Assembly (NCBI GenBank): GCA_959606905.1
Contig: CAUHML010000023.1
Coordinates: 1 to 44,461 of the forward strand
Reading direction: 5' to 3'
Source: an uncultured Bacteroides sp.
GTDB lineage: Bacteria > Bacteroidota > Bacteroidia > Bacteroidales > Bacteroidaceae
Length of the DNA stretch: 44,461 bases
In this document: piece by piece, positions 32,191-41,263 of the stretch
How positions within the stretch are numbered: the first letter of the stretch is position 1
Layout of the letters: every line of letters begins with the position of its first letter
Notes under the pieces: model-generated
What the model saw: the letters and a program-made list of their open reading frames with translations, nothing else
What the model was told of the DNA's origin: nothing
Database searches by the model: none
Program-made: the position numbers and the translations under genes

Positions 32191-33033
32191 TTATTCGAGC
32201 GTGATTCGTTTTACATTAATCTGTTGGTTTAGGAAAGTCGAGGCTGACTCGATGAACTTATCTTCCGCTTCTGTTGTATAAAACAAACAACTGTTATTTT
32301 TAGTACATTTAATATCCATTTCCGGGTGTCTGCACAAATAATCTTTTAAGCTTTCGGCGACATATTCACCTTGTGCGATCACGCGGATATTATCCGGAAT
32401 ATATTGCTGAATTTTCGGAAGTAGCAGAGGGTAATGTGTACAACCCAGAATCACAGTGTCAATCTGTGAGTCTTTCTGCAATAACTGATTTATATATTTC
32501 CGGATGAAATAATCTGCTCCTTCATTCTGTGCTTCATTATTTTCTACTAATGGTACCCACATCGGGCAGGCAACTCCCTTTACTTGAATATCGGGGTATA
32601 GTTTATGAACTTCCAGCGGGTAAGACTCTGATTTGATTGTACCTGCTGTCGCTAATATTCCGATATGTCGGCTTTGTGTTATATTCCCTATGCACTCTAC
32701 CGTGGGACGGATTACTCCGAGTACACGACGTTCCGGATCTATCTTCGGTAGATTGTTCATCTGTATACTACGCAATGCTTTGGCAGAGGCTGTGTTGCAA
32801 GCTAATATAACAAGATGGCAGCCCAATTCAAATAACTTGTTGACTGCTTGTAGAGTGAATTCGTATACGATTTCAAAAGAACGTGTTCCGTAGGGTGTAC
32901 GGGCATTATCTCCCAGATAAATATAGTCATATTCAGGTAATATCTCTCTTATCTTATTGAGAATAGTCAGTCCGCCGTATCCGGAGTCAAATACTCCGAT
33001 CGGTCCGGGTGTATAGGGTAACTGTTGTTTCAT
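32191..33033 (-). CDS. murI: Glutamate racemase
   Basis: A 280-residue cofactor-independent racemase supplying D-glutamate for peptidoglycan. The two catalytic Cys motifs are seen as LVILACNTASAKALR and TVILGCTHYPLLLPK, with the N-terminal PIGVFDSGYGGLTIL signature and YLGDNARTPYGTRS. The start at 33033 is preferred over the frame's upstream Met at 33066, which would lie at or before the promoter box TACATTTG (33056-33063). The gene is separated from the upstream ompH gene by a long hairpin, so it is probably its own transcript. Confidence 0.96.
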   Translation of the reverse strand: MKQQLPYTPGPIGVFDSGYGGLTILNKIREILPEYDYIYLGDNARTPYGTRSFEIVYEFTLQAVNKLFELGCHLVILACNTASAKALRSIQMNNLPKIDPERRVLGVIRPTVECIGNITQSRHIGILATAGTIKSESYPLEVHKLYPDIQVKGVACPMWVPLVENNEAQNEGADYFIRKYINQLLQKDSQIDTVILGCTHYPLLLPKIQQYIPDNIRVIAQGEYVAESLKDYLCRHPEMDIKCTKNNSCLFYTTEAEDKFIESASTFLNQQINVKRITLE

Positions 33034-33055
33034 AACGGATGAGAATTTATATACG

Positions 33056-33063
33056 CAAATGTA
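33056..33063 (-). promoter_or_regulatory. -7 promoter box for murI
   Basis: On the - strand this reads TACATTTG, 22 bases before the ATG at 33033. No -33 element is visible; the region upstream is taken up by the terminator of the ompH operon. Confidence 0.5.
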
Positions 33064-33067
33064 CATG

Positions 33068-33118
33068 AAAAAAAGGGAAAGAGAAAGAAGTCTGTGCTTC
33101 TTTTCCCTTTCCCTTTTA
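33068..33118 (-). terminator. Terminator after the bamA-ompH operon
   Basis: A purine-rich arm (AAAGGGAAAG, then GAAAGAAG) pairs with CTTCTTT and CTTTCCCTTTT with a small bulge and a six-base loop. On the - strand it is followed by the T-run complementary to the A-run at 33068-33074. Confidence 0.8.
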
Positions 33119-33138
33119 GAATTTCTTACTCTTATTGC

Positions 33139-33654
33139 TTATTTAATACCGAGATTAGCTTTTACCTTGTTAGTCAGGTTGATGCTTAATGTCTCATTAA
33201 CATAAGGTATTGGAGTTCTTGCAAGGTCGAAGATGTAAATTACTCCTTCAGCGGCACCAACTGCCTTGATAGCGTCATCTAATTTTTTGTAAATAGGAGC
33301 CATTGCATCATTTTGTGCCTTTGCCATTTGTTGCTGAGCATCTTGCTGGAACTGTTCTTGTCTTTGCATCATATCCTGCAACTCTTTCTGTCTTCTTTCA
33401 GCGATATTAGCCGGAAGAGAATCCTTAGCGATAGCTTGCTGGAATTCCTGATATTTCTTGTTGAATTCTTCTTGGGTTCTTTGAAGTTCAGCAGTAAGTT
33501 GTTTTTCTAAATTCTGAATGTCATTTTGAGCCTTTGTGAATTCCGGCATCACAGTGATAATTTCCTGTGCGTTAATATGACCGAATTTTAAGTTCTGTGC
33601 AAATACACCCATTGGGAGTGCAAGCAACATTACAAGTGCGATTTTTTTTAGCAT
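33139..33654 (-). CDS. OmpH/Skp-family periplasmic chaperone (copy 2)
   Basis: A 171-residue exported protein (signal peptide ending MGVFAQ) of the OmpH/Skp family, which holds unfolded outer membrane proteins on their way to the BAM complex. After the signal comes LKFGHINAQEIITVMPEFTKAQNDIQ, the family's N-terminal strand and helix, then about 80 residues of heptad-like coiled coil rich in Gln/Glu/Lys (LEKQLTAELQRTQEEFNKKY onward), and a C-terminal beta segment (GVIYIFDLARTPIPYVN). It is the last gene of the operon uppS-bamA-ompH-ompH, 56 bases after its paralogue of the same length. Confidence 0.9.
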   Translation of the reverse strand: MLKKIALVMLLALPMGVFAQNLKFGHINAQEIITVMPEFTKAQNDIQNLEKQLTAELQRTQEEFNKKYQEFQQAIAKDSLPANIAERRQKELQDMMQRQEQFQQDAQQQMAKAQNDAMAPIYKKLDDAIKAVGAAEGVIYIFDLARTPIPYVNETLSINLTNKVKANLGIK

Positions 33655-33710
33655 AGTTCTATAATTTATTTGAATGATTTTTAGTTATTTCCAGTTGCAA
33701 ATGTATGAAA

Positions 33711-34226
33711 TTAATTTGAATATCCTAATCTTCTTAATATTTCATCGCTGATATCAATGCGCGGATTTGCAAAAATTATGCCTGCGGCAGAGGCTCTATC
33801 GACTACCATGTCGTATCCATGTTGTTGAGATACAGCCTTTACTGCTTCATAAATTTCATCTTGAATCGGAGTAATCAGCTTGTTTCTCATCTTTGCCAAT
33901 TCACCCTCCGGACCAAAATAAGTACGTTTTAGTTCAGCGGCAGCCTTCTCTTTGGCTACGATTTCATCCTCTTTCTTTGTTTTTTGTGCAGCAGAAAGAG
34001 TTGACGATTTCGCTTGGTAGTCCTGAAACATTTTCTGTGCCTCTTTTGCCAAGACTTCTACTTCAGCCTGATATTTCTTCGTAGCTTCTTGCATTTGTTC
34101 ATTAGCGCTTTGAGCAGCCGGAATATTCTTCATAATATATTCCGTATCGATCAATGCAAATTTCTGTGCGTTAGCTGCCATACTAATGGCAAACAGCAGA
34201 GTGATAAATAGAACAGACTTTCTCAT
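33711..34226 (-). CDS. OmpH/Skp-family periplasmic chaperone (copy 1)
   Basis: A 171-residue Skp-like protein with a signal peptide ending MAANAQ. It starts FALIDTEYIMKNIPAAQSANEQM, continues with a long coiled coil (ATKKYQAEVEVLAKEAQKMF and ELKRTYFGPEGELAKMRNKL) and ends GYDMVVDRASAAGIIFANPRIDISDEILRRLGYSN, the common C-terminal form in Bacteroidetes. It begins 26 bases after the bamA stop codon. The two copies differ strongly in the coiled coil and end, so they probably have separate clients or form mixed trimers; this is inference. Confidence 0.92.
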   Translation of the reverse strand: MRKSVLFITLLFAISMAANAQKFALIDTEYIMKNIPAAQSANEQMQEATKKYQAEVEVLAKEAQKMFQDYQAKSSTLSAAQKTKKEDEIVAKEKAAAELKRTYFGPEGELAKMRNKLITPIQDEIYEAVKAVSQQHGYDMVVDRASAAGIIFANPRIDISDEILRRLGYSN

Positions 34227-34252
34227 GACGTTTAGTTTTTTGGTGATACATT

Positions 34253-36907
34253 TTAGAATTCTTGTCCTAAGATAAAGTGGAATTGGCTTCCTCCATATTG
34301 TTTAGAACCAAATACCTTGTCGAAACCGTAACCCCAGTCAATACCCATCATACCAATCATCGGCAGGAAGATACGCACACCAACTCCGGCAGAACGTTTC
34401 AAATCGAACGGATTGAATTTCTTGATATCATTCCAAGCGTTACCAGCTTCCAAGAAACCTAACACATAAATGTTGGTACTTGTTTCCAGCATTAACGGAT
34501 ATCTTAATTCAATTCCGAGACGTGTGTAAGCATAACCTTCGGAACCGTATGGTGTCAATGAGCTATTTTCATAACCACGCAATGCGATACTTTCTGTTGC
34601 GTAGCTTGAGTAACCGGTCATACCATCACCACCGACATCAAATGTACCGAATGGTGATTTCTTGTATTCATTGTAATGACCCAACAAACCGAATTCTGTA
34701 CGTGTCATCAATACCAGACACTTCGGATGAGCAATAGGGTCCATTAACGGGGTATATGTTTTACCTTTAAATTTCCATTTGTGGTATTCTACCCATTTAT
34801 GAAGTTTGTTCATTTTGTCTTGGGTGATACTACCTGTTTTAGGGTTAGAGTAGTAACCTTTATAATCCTTGCCATCGAAAGCTGAATACGGCGGAGTGAA
34901 CTGTACTGATAATGAGAAATCCGAACCGGAGCGCGGGAAGATCGGGTTGTCAATAGAGTTACGTGCCAACGTCAATGAAATGCTCAAATCATTACACTTA
35001 CCGTTAGTTACCGGGAAGTACTGCCAGTCTTTCAGGTTGTAGCGTTGATAAGCCAACTCTGCAGAAAGGGTGAAGTAGTCATCGGGCCATTTAAGACGTT
35101 TACCCCAACCAACGGAAAGTCCCCACATTTTGATAGACTTGTCCGGGTCATAGTAGTTCTCGTAGTTATTGTAGTTGCCATAATTGTACATGCCATAACC
35201 ACCATAACCGCTATACATACTGTTGTAGTAGTTGTTAAAGTAGCTGGAATTGTAGTAACGGCTACTGATATCCGTTTGTACAGAGAAGAAGGCGGATACG
35301 GAGAATGAGTTCGGACGTTTACCACCAAACCAAGGATCGAAGAATGAAATACTATACGATTGATAATACTTAGCATTTGTCTGTCCGCTGATAGTCAATG
35401 TCTGTCCGTCACCCTGTGGCAGGATACCGCGATAATTTTCCCCCGGATGCAGCAGATTGGCTATGGAGAAGTTGGTGAACTTCAAACTCAGTTTACCAAT
35501 GATACCAGTCTGTCCCCAACCGGCAGAGAATTCTACCTGGTCATTGGCTTTAGAAGTCAAAGGCAAACCTATGTCAACGGTTCCGTTCATAGGATCCGGT
35601 TGGATATCCGGTTGCAATTTTTCCGGGTCAAAGTGTCCCATTTGCTGAATCTCACGTAAAGAACGCATCAAGTCTTCTTTGCTGAACAATTGTCCCGGAC
35701 GGATACGAAGCTCACGACGGACTACGTTTTCATACAAACGGTCGTTACCACTAATATTGATTTTATTAATAGTAGCCTGGCGGCCTTCATAGATTCTCAT
35801 TTCGAGGTCGATAGAGTCACCTACAATATTTACCTCGACCGGATCGAGATTATAGAATAGGTAACCGTTGTTATAGTATAAGTTGCCGATAGCGTCATCG
35901 TCTGTGGAAATACGCTCGTTCAGTAACTTTTGGTTGTAAACGTCACCCTTCTTCATGCGAAGCAGGTAGTTTAATTGTTCCGACGGATAGAGCGTATTAC
36001 CTACCCATGCAACGTTACGGAGATAATATTTCTGACCTTCATCTATATCCAGAAAGACGTTAACTGTTTTTTCGTCATACTGTGATATGCTGTCCTTTAC
36101 AATCATTGCATCACGGTAGCCTAATTCATTATATTTGTCGATGATAAGCTGTTTATCCGCTTCATAGTTTTCCGGTACGAATTTTTTAGTACGGAACAAG
36201 TTACGAAGTTTACCTTTTTCATTGGTTTTCTTCATTACTCGTTTCAACTTGGAAGCTTTGATAGCTGTATTTCCAACGATTTGTATCTCGTGGACTTTTA
36301 CTTTTTCCTTCTTGTCGATATCGATATCTACAAGAACCTGGTTCTCGCTGGATGGATCATCTTTTTGTGAAATGATCACTTCGGCATTTTTAAATCCTTT
36401 GTCATCAAAATATCGTTTGATAAGTGTCTTTGCGCGGTCTACGGTATTCGGAGTGATCTGCATACCTTTTACCATTCCCAGCTTACCTTCCAAATCGGTG
36501 CGTTCCGACTTCTTAACGCCGTGATAACGTACCTCAGAGATACGGGGACGCTGCGTTAGACTGATTTTTAACCAGATCTTGTTACCCTCTATTTTTTCGG
36601 CTGTAATTTGTACGTTGGAGAATAAACCATGACGCCAGTAGCGTTTGATTGCTCCAGTGATTTCATCACCCGGCACAGTAATTGTTTGTCCTACCGATAA
36701 TCCGGATATTCCAATCAATACATAGTCTTCATAATTCTTCACGCCTTCGACTTTGATATCCGCTATCTCATACTGTTTCGGTGTACCGGAGTATAAGATG
36801 ACAGGTTTCGAGTCTTCATCAGTGTTGGCTTCTTGCGCAATGCCTGTTGTTACAAAACAGAACAGACAGATAAACGTTACGAATATAAAGGAAATACGAT
36901 AATGCAT
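34253..36907 (-). CDS. bamA: Outer membrane protein assembly factor BamA
   Basis: An 884-residue Omp85 protein, the core of the BAM machine that inserts beta-barrel proteins. It has a signal peptide ending GIAQ, about five POTRA domains over residues 45-445 (for example YEIADIKVEGVKNYEDYVL, KVKVHEIQIVGNTAIKASKL, YYLRNVAWVGNTLYPSEQL, ATINKINISGNDRLYENVVRREL), and a 16-strand barrel ending in FHFILGQEF with a terminal Phe. The conserved loop region IALRGYENSSLTPYG is present near 780. It is longer than E. coli BamA (about 810), partly because of a Tyr/Asn/Gly-rich stretch at residues 550-586. Neighbours uppS and two skp-like genes on the same strand make an envelope operon. Confidence 0.96.
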   Translation of the reverse strand: MHYRISFIFVTFICLFCFVTTGIAQEANTDEDSKPVILYSGTPKQYEIADIKVEGVKNYEDYVLIGISGLSVGQTITVPGDEITGAIKRYWRHGLFSNVQITAEKIEGNKIWLKISLTQRPRISEVRYHGVKKSERTDLEGKLGMVKGMQITPNTVDRAKTLIKRYFDDKGFKNAEVIISQKDDPSSENQVLVDIDIDKKEKVKVHEIQIVGNTAIKASKLKRVMKKTNEKGKLRNLFRTKKFVPENYEADKQLIIDKYNELGYRDAMIVKDSISQYDEKTVNVFLDIDEGQKYYLRNVAWVGNTLYPSEQLNYLLRMKKGDVYNQKLLNERISTDDDAIGNLYYNNGYLFYNLDPVEVNIVGDSIDLEMRIYEGRQATINKINISGNDRLYENVVRRELRIRPGQLFSKEDLMRSLREIQQMGHFDPEKLQPDIQPDPMNGTVDIGLPLTSKANDQVEFSAGWGQTGIIGKLSLKFTNFSIANLLHPGENYRGILPQGDGQTLTISGQTNAKYYQSYSISFFDPWFGGKRPNSFSVSAFFSVQTDISSRYYNSSYFNNYYNSMYSGYGGYGMYNYGNYNNYENYYDPDKSIKMWGLSVGWGKRLKWPDDYFTLSAELAYQRYNLKDWQYFPVTNGKCNDLSISLTLARNSIDNPIFPRSGSDFSLSVQFTPPYSAFDGKDYKGYYSNPKTGSITQDKMNKLHKWVEYHKWKFKGKTYTPLMDPIAHPKCLVLMTRTEFGLLGHYNEYKKSPFGTFDVGGDGMTGYSSYATESIALRGYENSSLTPYGSEGYAYTRLGIELRYPLMLETSTNIYVLGFLEAGNAWNDIKKFNPFDLKRSAGVGVRIFLPMIGMMGIDWGYGFDKVFGSKQYGGSQFHFILGQEF

Positions 36908-36937
36908 TTATGTTATAATTTGATGTTTCGAATAATG

Positions 36938-37672
36938 TTAGCTGATTTGTTCACTGGTTTTGCCGAACCTGCGTTCTCTTTGTTGATATTCGCAGATAGC
37001 TTTATAGAGTTCTTCGTTGTCAAAATCCGGCCAAAAGGTATCACAAAAATAAAGTTCCGAATAAGCACATTGCCATAACATATAGTTGCTTAACCGGATT
37101 TCTCCCCCCGTGCGGATCAACAGATCCGGATCAGGCATGAAGTTTGTTGATAGGTGAGAGGATATGTACTCATCTGTTATTTGTTCAGGAGATATTTCTC
37201 CTGCTTTAACTTGTGCTGCTATTTGTCGGGCTGCTTCAGTTATCTCCCAACGGGAAGAATAACTAAGAGCTAACACCAGACACATACCTGTATTATGAAC
37301 TGTATGTTCTATGCATGCTTTCAGACTAGCTTGCACATCAGCAGGTAATTTCATGAAATCACCGATGACTTGAAAGCGGAGATTATTCTTCATCAATGTC
37401 TCCTCTTCAATAGAATCTAACAATAGATTCATCAGAGCCGACACTTCTTTCTGTGGTCGATTCCAGTTCTCGGTTGAGAAGGTGTATAAAGTCAGATACT
37501 TAATTCCCAACCGTGCAGCGTCTTCTGTGATTTTCTGCACTGTTTCCGCGCCTGCGTGGTGACCGTAAGTACGTTCTTTTCCCCGTTGCTTAGCCCACCG
37601 TCCGTTGCCATCCATAATAATAGCTACGTGTTGGGGGATCCGAGTTTTGTCTATTTGCTCTATATAGGACAT
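36938..37672 (-). CDS. uppS: Isoprenyl transferase (undecaprenyl diphosphate synthase)
   Basis: A 244-residue cis-prenyltransferase that makes undecaprenyl diphosphate, the lipid carrier for peptidoglycan and surface glycans. Signature segments are [27 protein letters not shown] with the catalytic Asp, [48 protein letters not shown] and FWPDFD. Length and motif order are standard. It lies 30 bases upstream of bamA on the same strand. Confidence 0.97.
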   Translation of the reverse strand: MSYIEQIDKTRIPQHVAIIMDGNGRWAKQRGKERTYGHHAGAETVQKITEDAARLGIKYLTLYTFSTENWNRPQKEVSALMNLLLDSIEEETLMKNNLRFQVIGDFMKLPADVQASLKACIEHTVHNTGMCLVLALSYSSRWEITEAARQIAAQVKAGEISPEQITDEYISSHLSTNFMPDPDLLIRTGGEIRLSNYMLWQCAYSELYFCDTFWPDFDNEELYKAICEYQQRERRFGKTSEQIS

Positions 37673-37698
37673 CTTCTTATTTTAAACGTATACGTTTA

Positions 37699-39192
37699 TT
37701 ATTTACCGGCATTTAGCGGATCCTTGTCAAACCATAGCTGGTTCAAACGACCGCGCCATACTTCAGATTCATAAGTGTAGGTATGTGTTTTAGTAGCTTT
37801 ACTACTTTTTTCCTCATCTTCCTCATCTTCCACTTCTTCCTCAAAACTAGCAGTTCCTCCGCTAAATAAAATATATATATAGTCATTCTTGTCGTCTAAT
37901 ACAGAGGAATAGGTTTCTCTACCTCTGAATTCCGGTTGCTCTTTACTTGGCTTAAAATCAGCTTCGCTCCAGTCCTGATAAGGGAAAGAGAACTTTTTAT
38001 TTGCTTTTTTCCATGCAAGACCTGCTTCTGAGGTATAGAATGATTCAAATTTCTCTCCAAAGATATAGAACTGGTTGTTATAATACATAATGGTAGGGGT
38101 TTGTAGTACCGGGCAGCTTGTCTCTTCGTTATTTGGTGGGAATGAAACCCATATACTGCCCATATATCCCCATGGAACGATAGCTTCAATATCTCCGGCT
38201 ATTGGCTGTTTAGCATGTTCTCCGATGAGCATAATTCCTTCAAGACCAGTTGCTGTAGTATAAGTTGTATAAGATATGTTTCCAATAGGGAAGTCATCTG
38301 GTACAACTTGAAGTTCTTGGTCTGTTTTTGCGTTGGAAGTTATTTCATTAGTAGAAGCAAAAACTTTTGTTTCATTTATTGTCTTGATGTATGTTATTTT
38401 ATTACTTAAAGGAGCTAGGAGTAGATTTACATGTTCATTTTCAAATAAGCCTGAAGTCTCCCATTTTATACCATTGGTAGATTCATACACGTTACCGTCA
38501 TTATTATCGGCTGTTGTTGCATATAATTTATTGTTGTATGACAATATTGAAGAAGGAAGACTATTCTTAAATGGATTCTCTTCCAAAGAGTTTGAGACCC
38601 ATGACATTGCGTTTCCTTTTTGTGCAATATATACTTTGAGGACATTATCCACTACAGAATAAGTAAGAATGTTCTCTCCTAAAATGACTGTTTTTTGTTC
38701 TTTAATGGACTCAGAATTACTAATATTAGCAACATAATTCCACCTCAATGAATCCGGATCATGCTTATGTACTCGTACACTAATCGTGTATTCTCTTGTT
38801 TGATCAGGAGAAGTGCCGGCCAATGCTTCTGTTGACCATACTTTAAGTTTGATAGGCTTTCTGAGATCAATAGAATCTGCGATGTTAATGATAGAATCCT
38901 TGCCGCTTTGGTCTTTCATTGTCACGACACCGGACGCTGTAGTCAATTTAGTTATTAGAATTTTATCAATAATGGTATCAGCATGAACAGGAAGTGAATC
39001 TTCATTATAGATTTCACTTTTCAATTGGTCAATAGTGAATTTATACTTCCCAAGGCCTGTTGTATCAAGTTCAAACGCATGTATAGTCGCGTCCGGACTA
39101 TATTCGATGTTGTTATCATCGTCAAGACATGACGTTATAACGAATGACACCATGAAAAAACTCGCAATAAATGATAAAAACTTTATTCTCAT
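37699..39192 (-). CDS. DUF6242-type lipoprotein of unknown function
   Basis: A 497-residue lipoprotein: signal peptide ending FVITSC with Cys22 followed by LDDDNNIEYSPDATIHAFEL. The first ~150 residues look like a beta-sandwich domain (IDLRKPIKLKVWSTEALAG, REYTISVRVHKHDPDSLRWNYV), and the rest like a beta-propeller with repeated short strands such as SILSYNNKLYATTADNNDGNVYESTNGIKW and PTIMYYNNQFYIFGEKFES. The C-terminal part has a very acidic stretch near residues 450-470 (EEEVEDEEDEEKSSK). This layout is that of the Bacteroidales DUF6242 family, named from memory. It is 26 bases upstream of uppS and may lead that operon. Confidence 0.78.
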   Translation of the reverse strand: MRIKFLSFIASFFMVSFVITSCLDDDNNIEYSPDATIHAFELDTTGLGKYKFTIDQLKSEIYNEDSLPVHADTIIDKILITKLTTASGVVTMKDQSGKDSIINIADSIDLRKPIKLKVWSTEALAGTSPDQTREYTISVRVHKHDPDSLRWNYVANISNSESIKEQKTVILGENILTYSVVDNVLKVYIAQKGNAMSWVSNSLEENPFKNSLPSSILSYNNKLYATTADNNDGNVYESTNGIKWETSGLFENEHVNLLLAPLSNKITYIKTINETKVFASTNEITSNAKTDQELQVVPDDFPIGNISYTTYTTATGLEGIMLIGEHAKQPIAGDIEAIVPWGYMGSIWVSFPPNNEETSCPVLQTPTIMYYNNQFYIFGEKFESFYTSEAGLAWKKANKKFSFPYQDWSEADFKPSKEQPEFRGRETYSSVLDDKNDYIYILFSGGTASFEEEVEDEEDEEKSSKATKTHTYTYESEVWRGRLNQLWFDKDPLNAGK

Positions 39193-39220
39193 TTGAAAGA
39201 TTGTGTTTATTTACAAGTTG

Positions 39221-39228
39221 CAAAAATA
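39221..39228 (-). promoter_or_regulatory. -7 promoter box for the DUF6242-uppS-bamA operon
   Basis: On the - strand this reads TATTTTTG, 28 bases before the start codon. I see no -33 TTTG at the usual distance. Confidence 0.5.
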
Positions 39229-39288
39229 GAAACATTTTTTCCGATAAAGAACATTCCCAGCAAGTTTTATATAAAATTATAGATAATA

Positions 39289-39307
39289 ACGTCGATTTTA
39301 TCGACGT
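39289..39307 (-). terminator. Hairpin after ribD, probable terminator
   Basis: ACGTCGAT (39289-39296) and ATCGACGT (39300-39307) are perfect arms with a three-base loop. On the - strand they follow the ribD stop by 18 bases and are followed by a T/A-rich stretch. Confidence 0.65.
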
Positions 39308-39325
39308 AAAACTCCCTGAATAGGA

Positions 39326-40372
39326 CTATTTTAGCTTATCTTGATGAATGTAATGCCAAAACTGTCTTCCGAAGTGTTCTTCTGTCGAATAACTAAATTT
39401 ATCGCATATTTCAGGTGCTTTAACACCGGAATATAGCTTGTTGGGGCACTTCTCGATATATATTTCATCCCATAACTCATTGGCTATAAATGACTGAAGA
39501 AGTTGGCTGCCTCCTTCCACCAGTAATGATTGTATTTTTCGTTGATAGAGTTCTTCCATTATCTGAGTGAATAGGTTGTGATTAAAGTCGATTGTGATAT
39601 ATGTGATATTCTTTGCTTCCGGATGTTTGTTTGCTGTAAAGACTAATGTTGGCACATTGCCGTCAAATAGCTGCAAATCATTAGGAAGAGACAACGTACG
39701 GTCTAATACGACACGTATCGGATTTCGTCCATACCAGTTACGTACGGTCAGAGAAGGATTGTCTAGTAATGCTGTTCGCCTGCCTACCATGATAGCAACA
39801 GATTCTGCTCTTCTTTTATGTACGAGCATTGAAGTCAGAGGAGAGGAGAGTACAACAGGTTGCCCGTCCGTTCGTTCCAAGTCAATAAAATGATCGGCAG
39901 ATTCCGCCCATTTAAGAGTAATATAAGGCCGATGAAGCGTGTTGAAAGTGATGAAACGACGAATCAACTGTCTGCATTCACTTTCTAATACGCCTACAAT
40001 TACTTCCCGTCCTGCATCTTTTAGTTTTTGGATACCCCTTCCTGCAACTTGTGAAAACGGGTCCTGGCAACCGATAACAATACGTGGAATCTGTTTCTCT
40101 ATAATCAAGTCAGCGCAAGGTGGCGTTTTTCCGTAATGGGAACATGGCTCCAGACTGACATAAATAGTAGAACGTTTTAATAATGATTCGTCTTTGACGG
40201 AACGAATCGCATTAACTTCTGCGTGCGCTTCTCCACAACGAATGTGATAACCTTCGCCGATAATACGTCCGTCGCATACAATGACAGCCCCTACCATTGG
40301 GTTGGGGGCAGCGTTACATAGACCATTTTTTGCCAGCTCAATGCAACGCCTCATGTATTTTTCTTCTTCCAT
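39326..40372 (-). CDS. ribD: Bifunctional riboflavin enzyme RibD (deaminase/reductase)
   Basis: A 348-residue enzyme carrying the two middle steps of riboflavin synthesis: deamination of the pyrimidine ring and reduction of the ribose chain. The N-terminal zinc deaminase has HAEVNAIRSV (catalytic Glu) and EPCSHYGKTPPCADLII with the two Cys ligands. The C-terminal reductase starts near residue 148 (RPYITLKWAESADHFIDL) and has SLLVEGGSQLLQSFI. Length is normal. It is divergent from prmC with a 54-base gap, too short for an FMN riboswitch on either side. Confidence 0.96.
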   Translation of the reverse strand: MEEEKYMRRCIELAKNGLCNAAPNPMVGAVIVCDGRIIGEGYHIRCGEAHAEVNAIRSVKDESLLKRSTIYVSLEPCSHYGKTPPCADLIIEKQIPRIVIGCQDPFSQVAGRGIQKLKDAGREVIVGVLESECRQLIRRFITFNTLHRPYITLKWAESADHFIDLERTDGQPVVLSSPLTSMLVHKRRAESVAIMVGRRTALLDNPSLTVRNWYGRNPIRVVLDRTLSLPNDLQLFDGNVPTLVFTANKHPEAKNITYITIDFNHNLFTQIMEELYQRKIQSLLVEGGSQLLQSFIANELWDEIYIEKCPNKLYSGVKAPEICDKFSYSTEEHFGRQFWHYIHQDKLK

Positions 40373-40406
40373 TTTGGTGCTCTTCGCTATATTATTCTTA
40401 CTTTTG
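40373..40406 (+). promoter_or_regulatory. prmC-recX promoter
   Basis: TTTG at 40373-40376 and the -7 box TACTTTTG at 40399-40406 are separated by 22 bases. The ATG follows 20 bases later. Confidence 0.7.
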
Positions 40407-40426
40407 CACTCCGAAATTGTGAAAAT

Positions 40427-41263
40427 ATGAATCGTATCACTACTTACATCCGTCAGTCATTACAGGATATTTATCCTCCGGAAGAGGTAAAAGCTCTTTC
40501 GATGTTGATCTGTTGCGACATGTTAGGTTTAGATGCGCTTGATATTTACATGGGCAAAGATATAATTTTATCCGAATGCAAACAGCGTGAATTAGAAAAC
40601 ATTATATTCCGTTTGCAGAAAAATGAGCCGATACAGTACATTCGCGGCTTTGCTGAATTTTGCGGAAGGAAATTTAAAGTTGCTCCCGGTGTCTTGATTC
40701 CTCGTCCGGAAACGGCAGAGCTGGTAGAATTGATAGTGAAGGAGAATCCGGGTGCCCGTCACCTATTAGATATAGGTACGGGGAGCGGATGTATCGCAAT
40801 CTCTTTGGATCAGAACCTTCCGGATGCAGAAGTAGAGGCTTGGGATGTTTCGGAAGAGGCGTTAGCCATAGCTAGTGAAAATAATAAAGAGTTGGACGCT
40901 CGGGTTATGTTTCGACGGAGAGATGTGCTGTCTGATGAACTCGGCGCGACTTCTTGTTATGACGTTATTGTCAGCAATCCACCTTATATAACTGAGGCGG
41001 AGAAGCAGGATATGGAAGCCAATGTACTTGATTGGGAACCGGGACTTGCCCTGTTTGTCCCCGATGATGATCCTTTGCGGTTCTATCGTCGGATTGTCCG
41101 TCTGGGGTGCGACTTACTTTTGCCGGGTGGCAAGCTTTATTTTGAAATCAACCAGGCTTATGGCCGGGAAACAGCACACATACTTGAAATGAACCAATAT
41201 CGTGATGTTCGTGTTATAAAAGACATATTTGGAAAAGATAGAATAGTTACAGCTAACCGATGA
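40427..41263 (+). CDS. prmC: Peptide chain release factor N5-glutamine methyltransferase
   Basis: A 278-residue SAM-dependent methyltransferase that methylates the Gln of the GGQ motif of release factors. The N-terminal helical domain ends near residue 75 (NEPIQYIRGFAEFCGRKFKV), PRPETAELVELI leads to the SAM site LDIGTGSGCIAISLD, and the catalytic tetrapeptide is seen in VSNPPYITEAEK. It is the first gene of a pair with recX, whose ATG overlaps this stop by four bases. Confidence 0.96.
   Translation: MNRITTYIRQSLQDIYPPEEVKALSMLICCDMLGLDALDIYMGKDIILSECKQRELENIIFRLQKNEPIQYIRGFAEFCGRKFKVAPGVLIPRPETAELVELIVKENPGARHLLDIGTGSGCIAISLDQNLPDAEVEAWDVSEEALAIASENNKELDARVMFRRRDVLSDELGATSCYDVIVSNPPYITEAEKQDMEANVLDWEPGLALFVPDDDPLRFYRRIVRLGCDLLLPGGKLYFEINQAYGRETAHILEMNQYRDVRVIKDIFGKDRIVTANR

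Noticed and set aside
35032..35376. Thr-rich 114-codon frame opposite the BamA Tyr/Asn loop
   Set aside because: It is on the same strand in another frame and its Thr/Ala content simply mirrors the repetitive Tyr/Asn codons of bamA.
40373..40426. FMN riboswitch for ribD
   Set aside because: Only 54 bases separate ribD and prmC, and they are occupied by the prmC promoter; no space for the aptamer.
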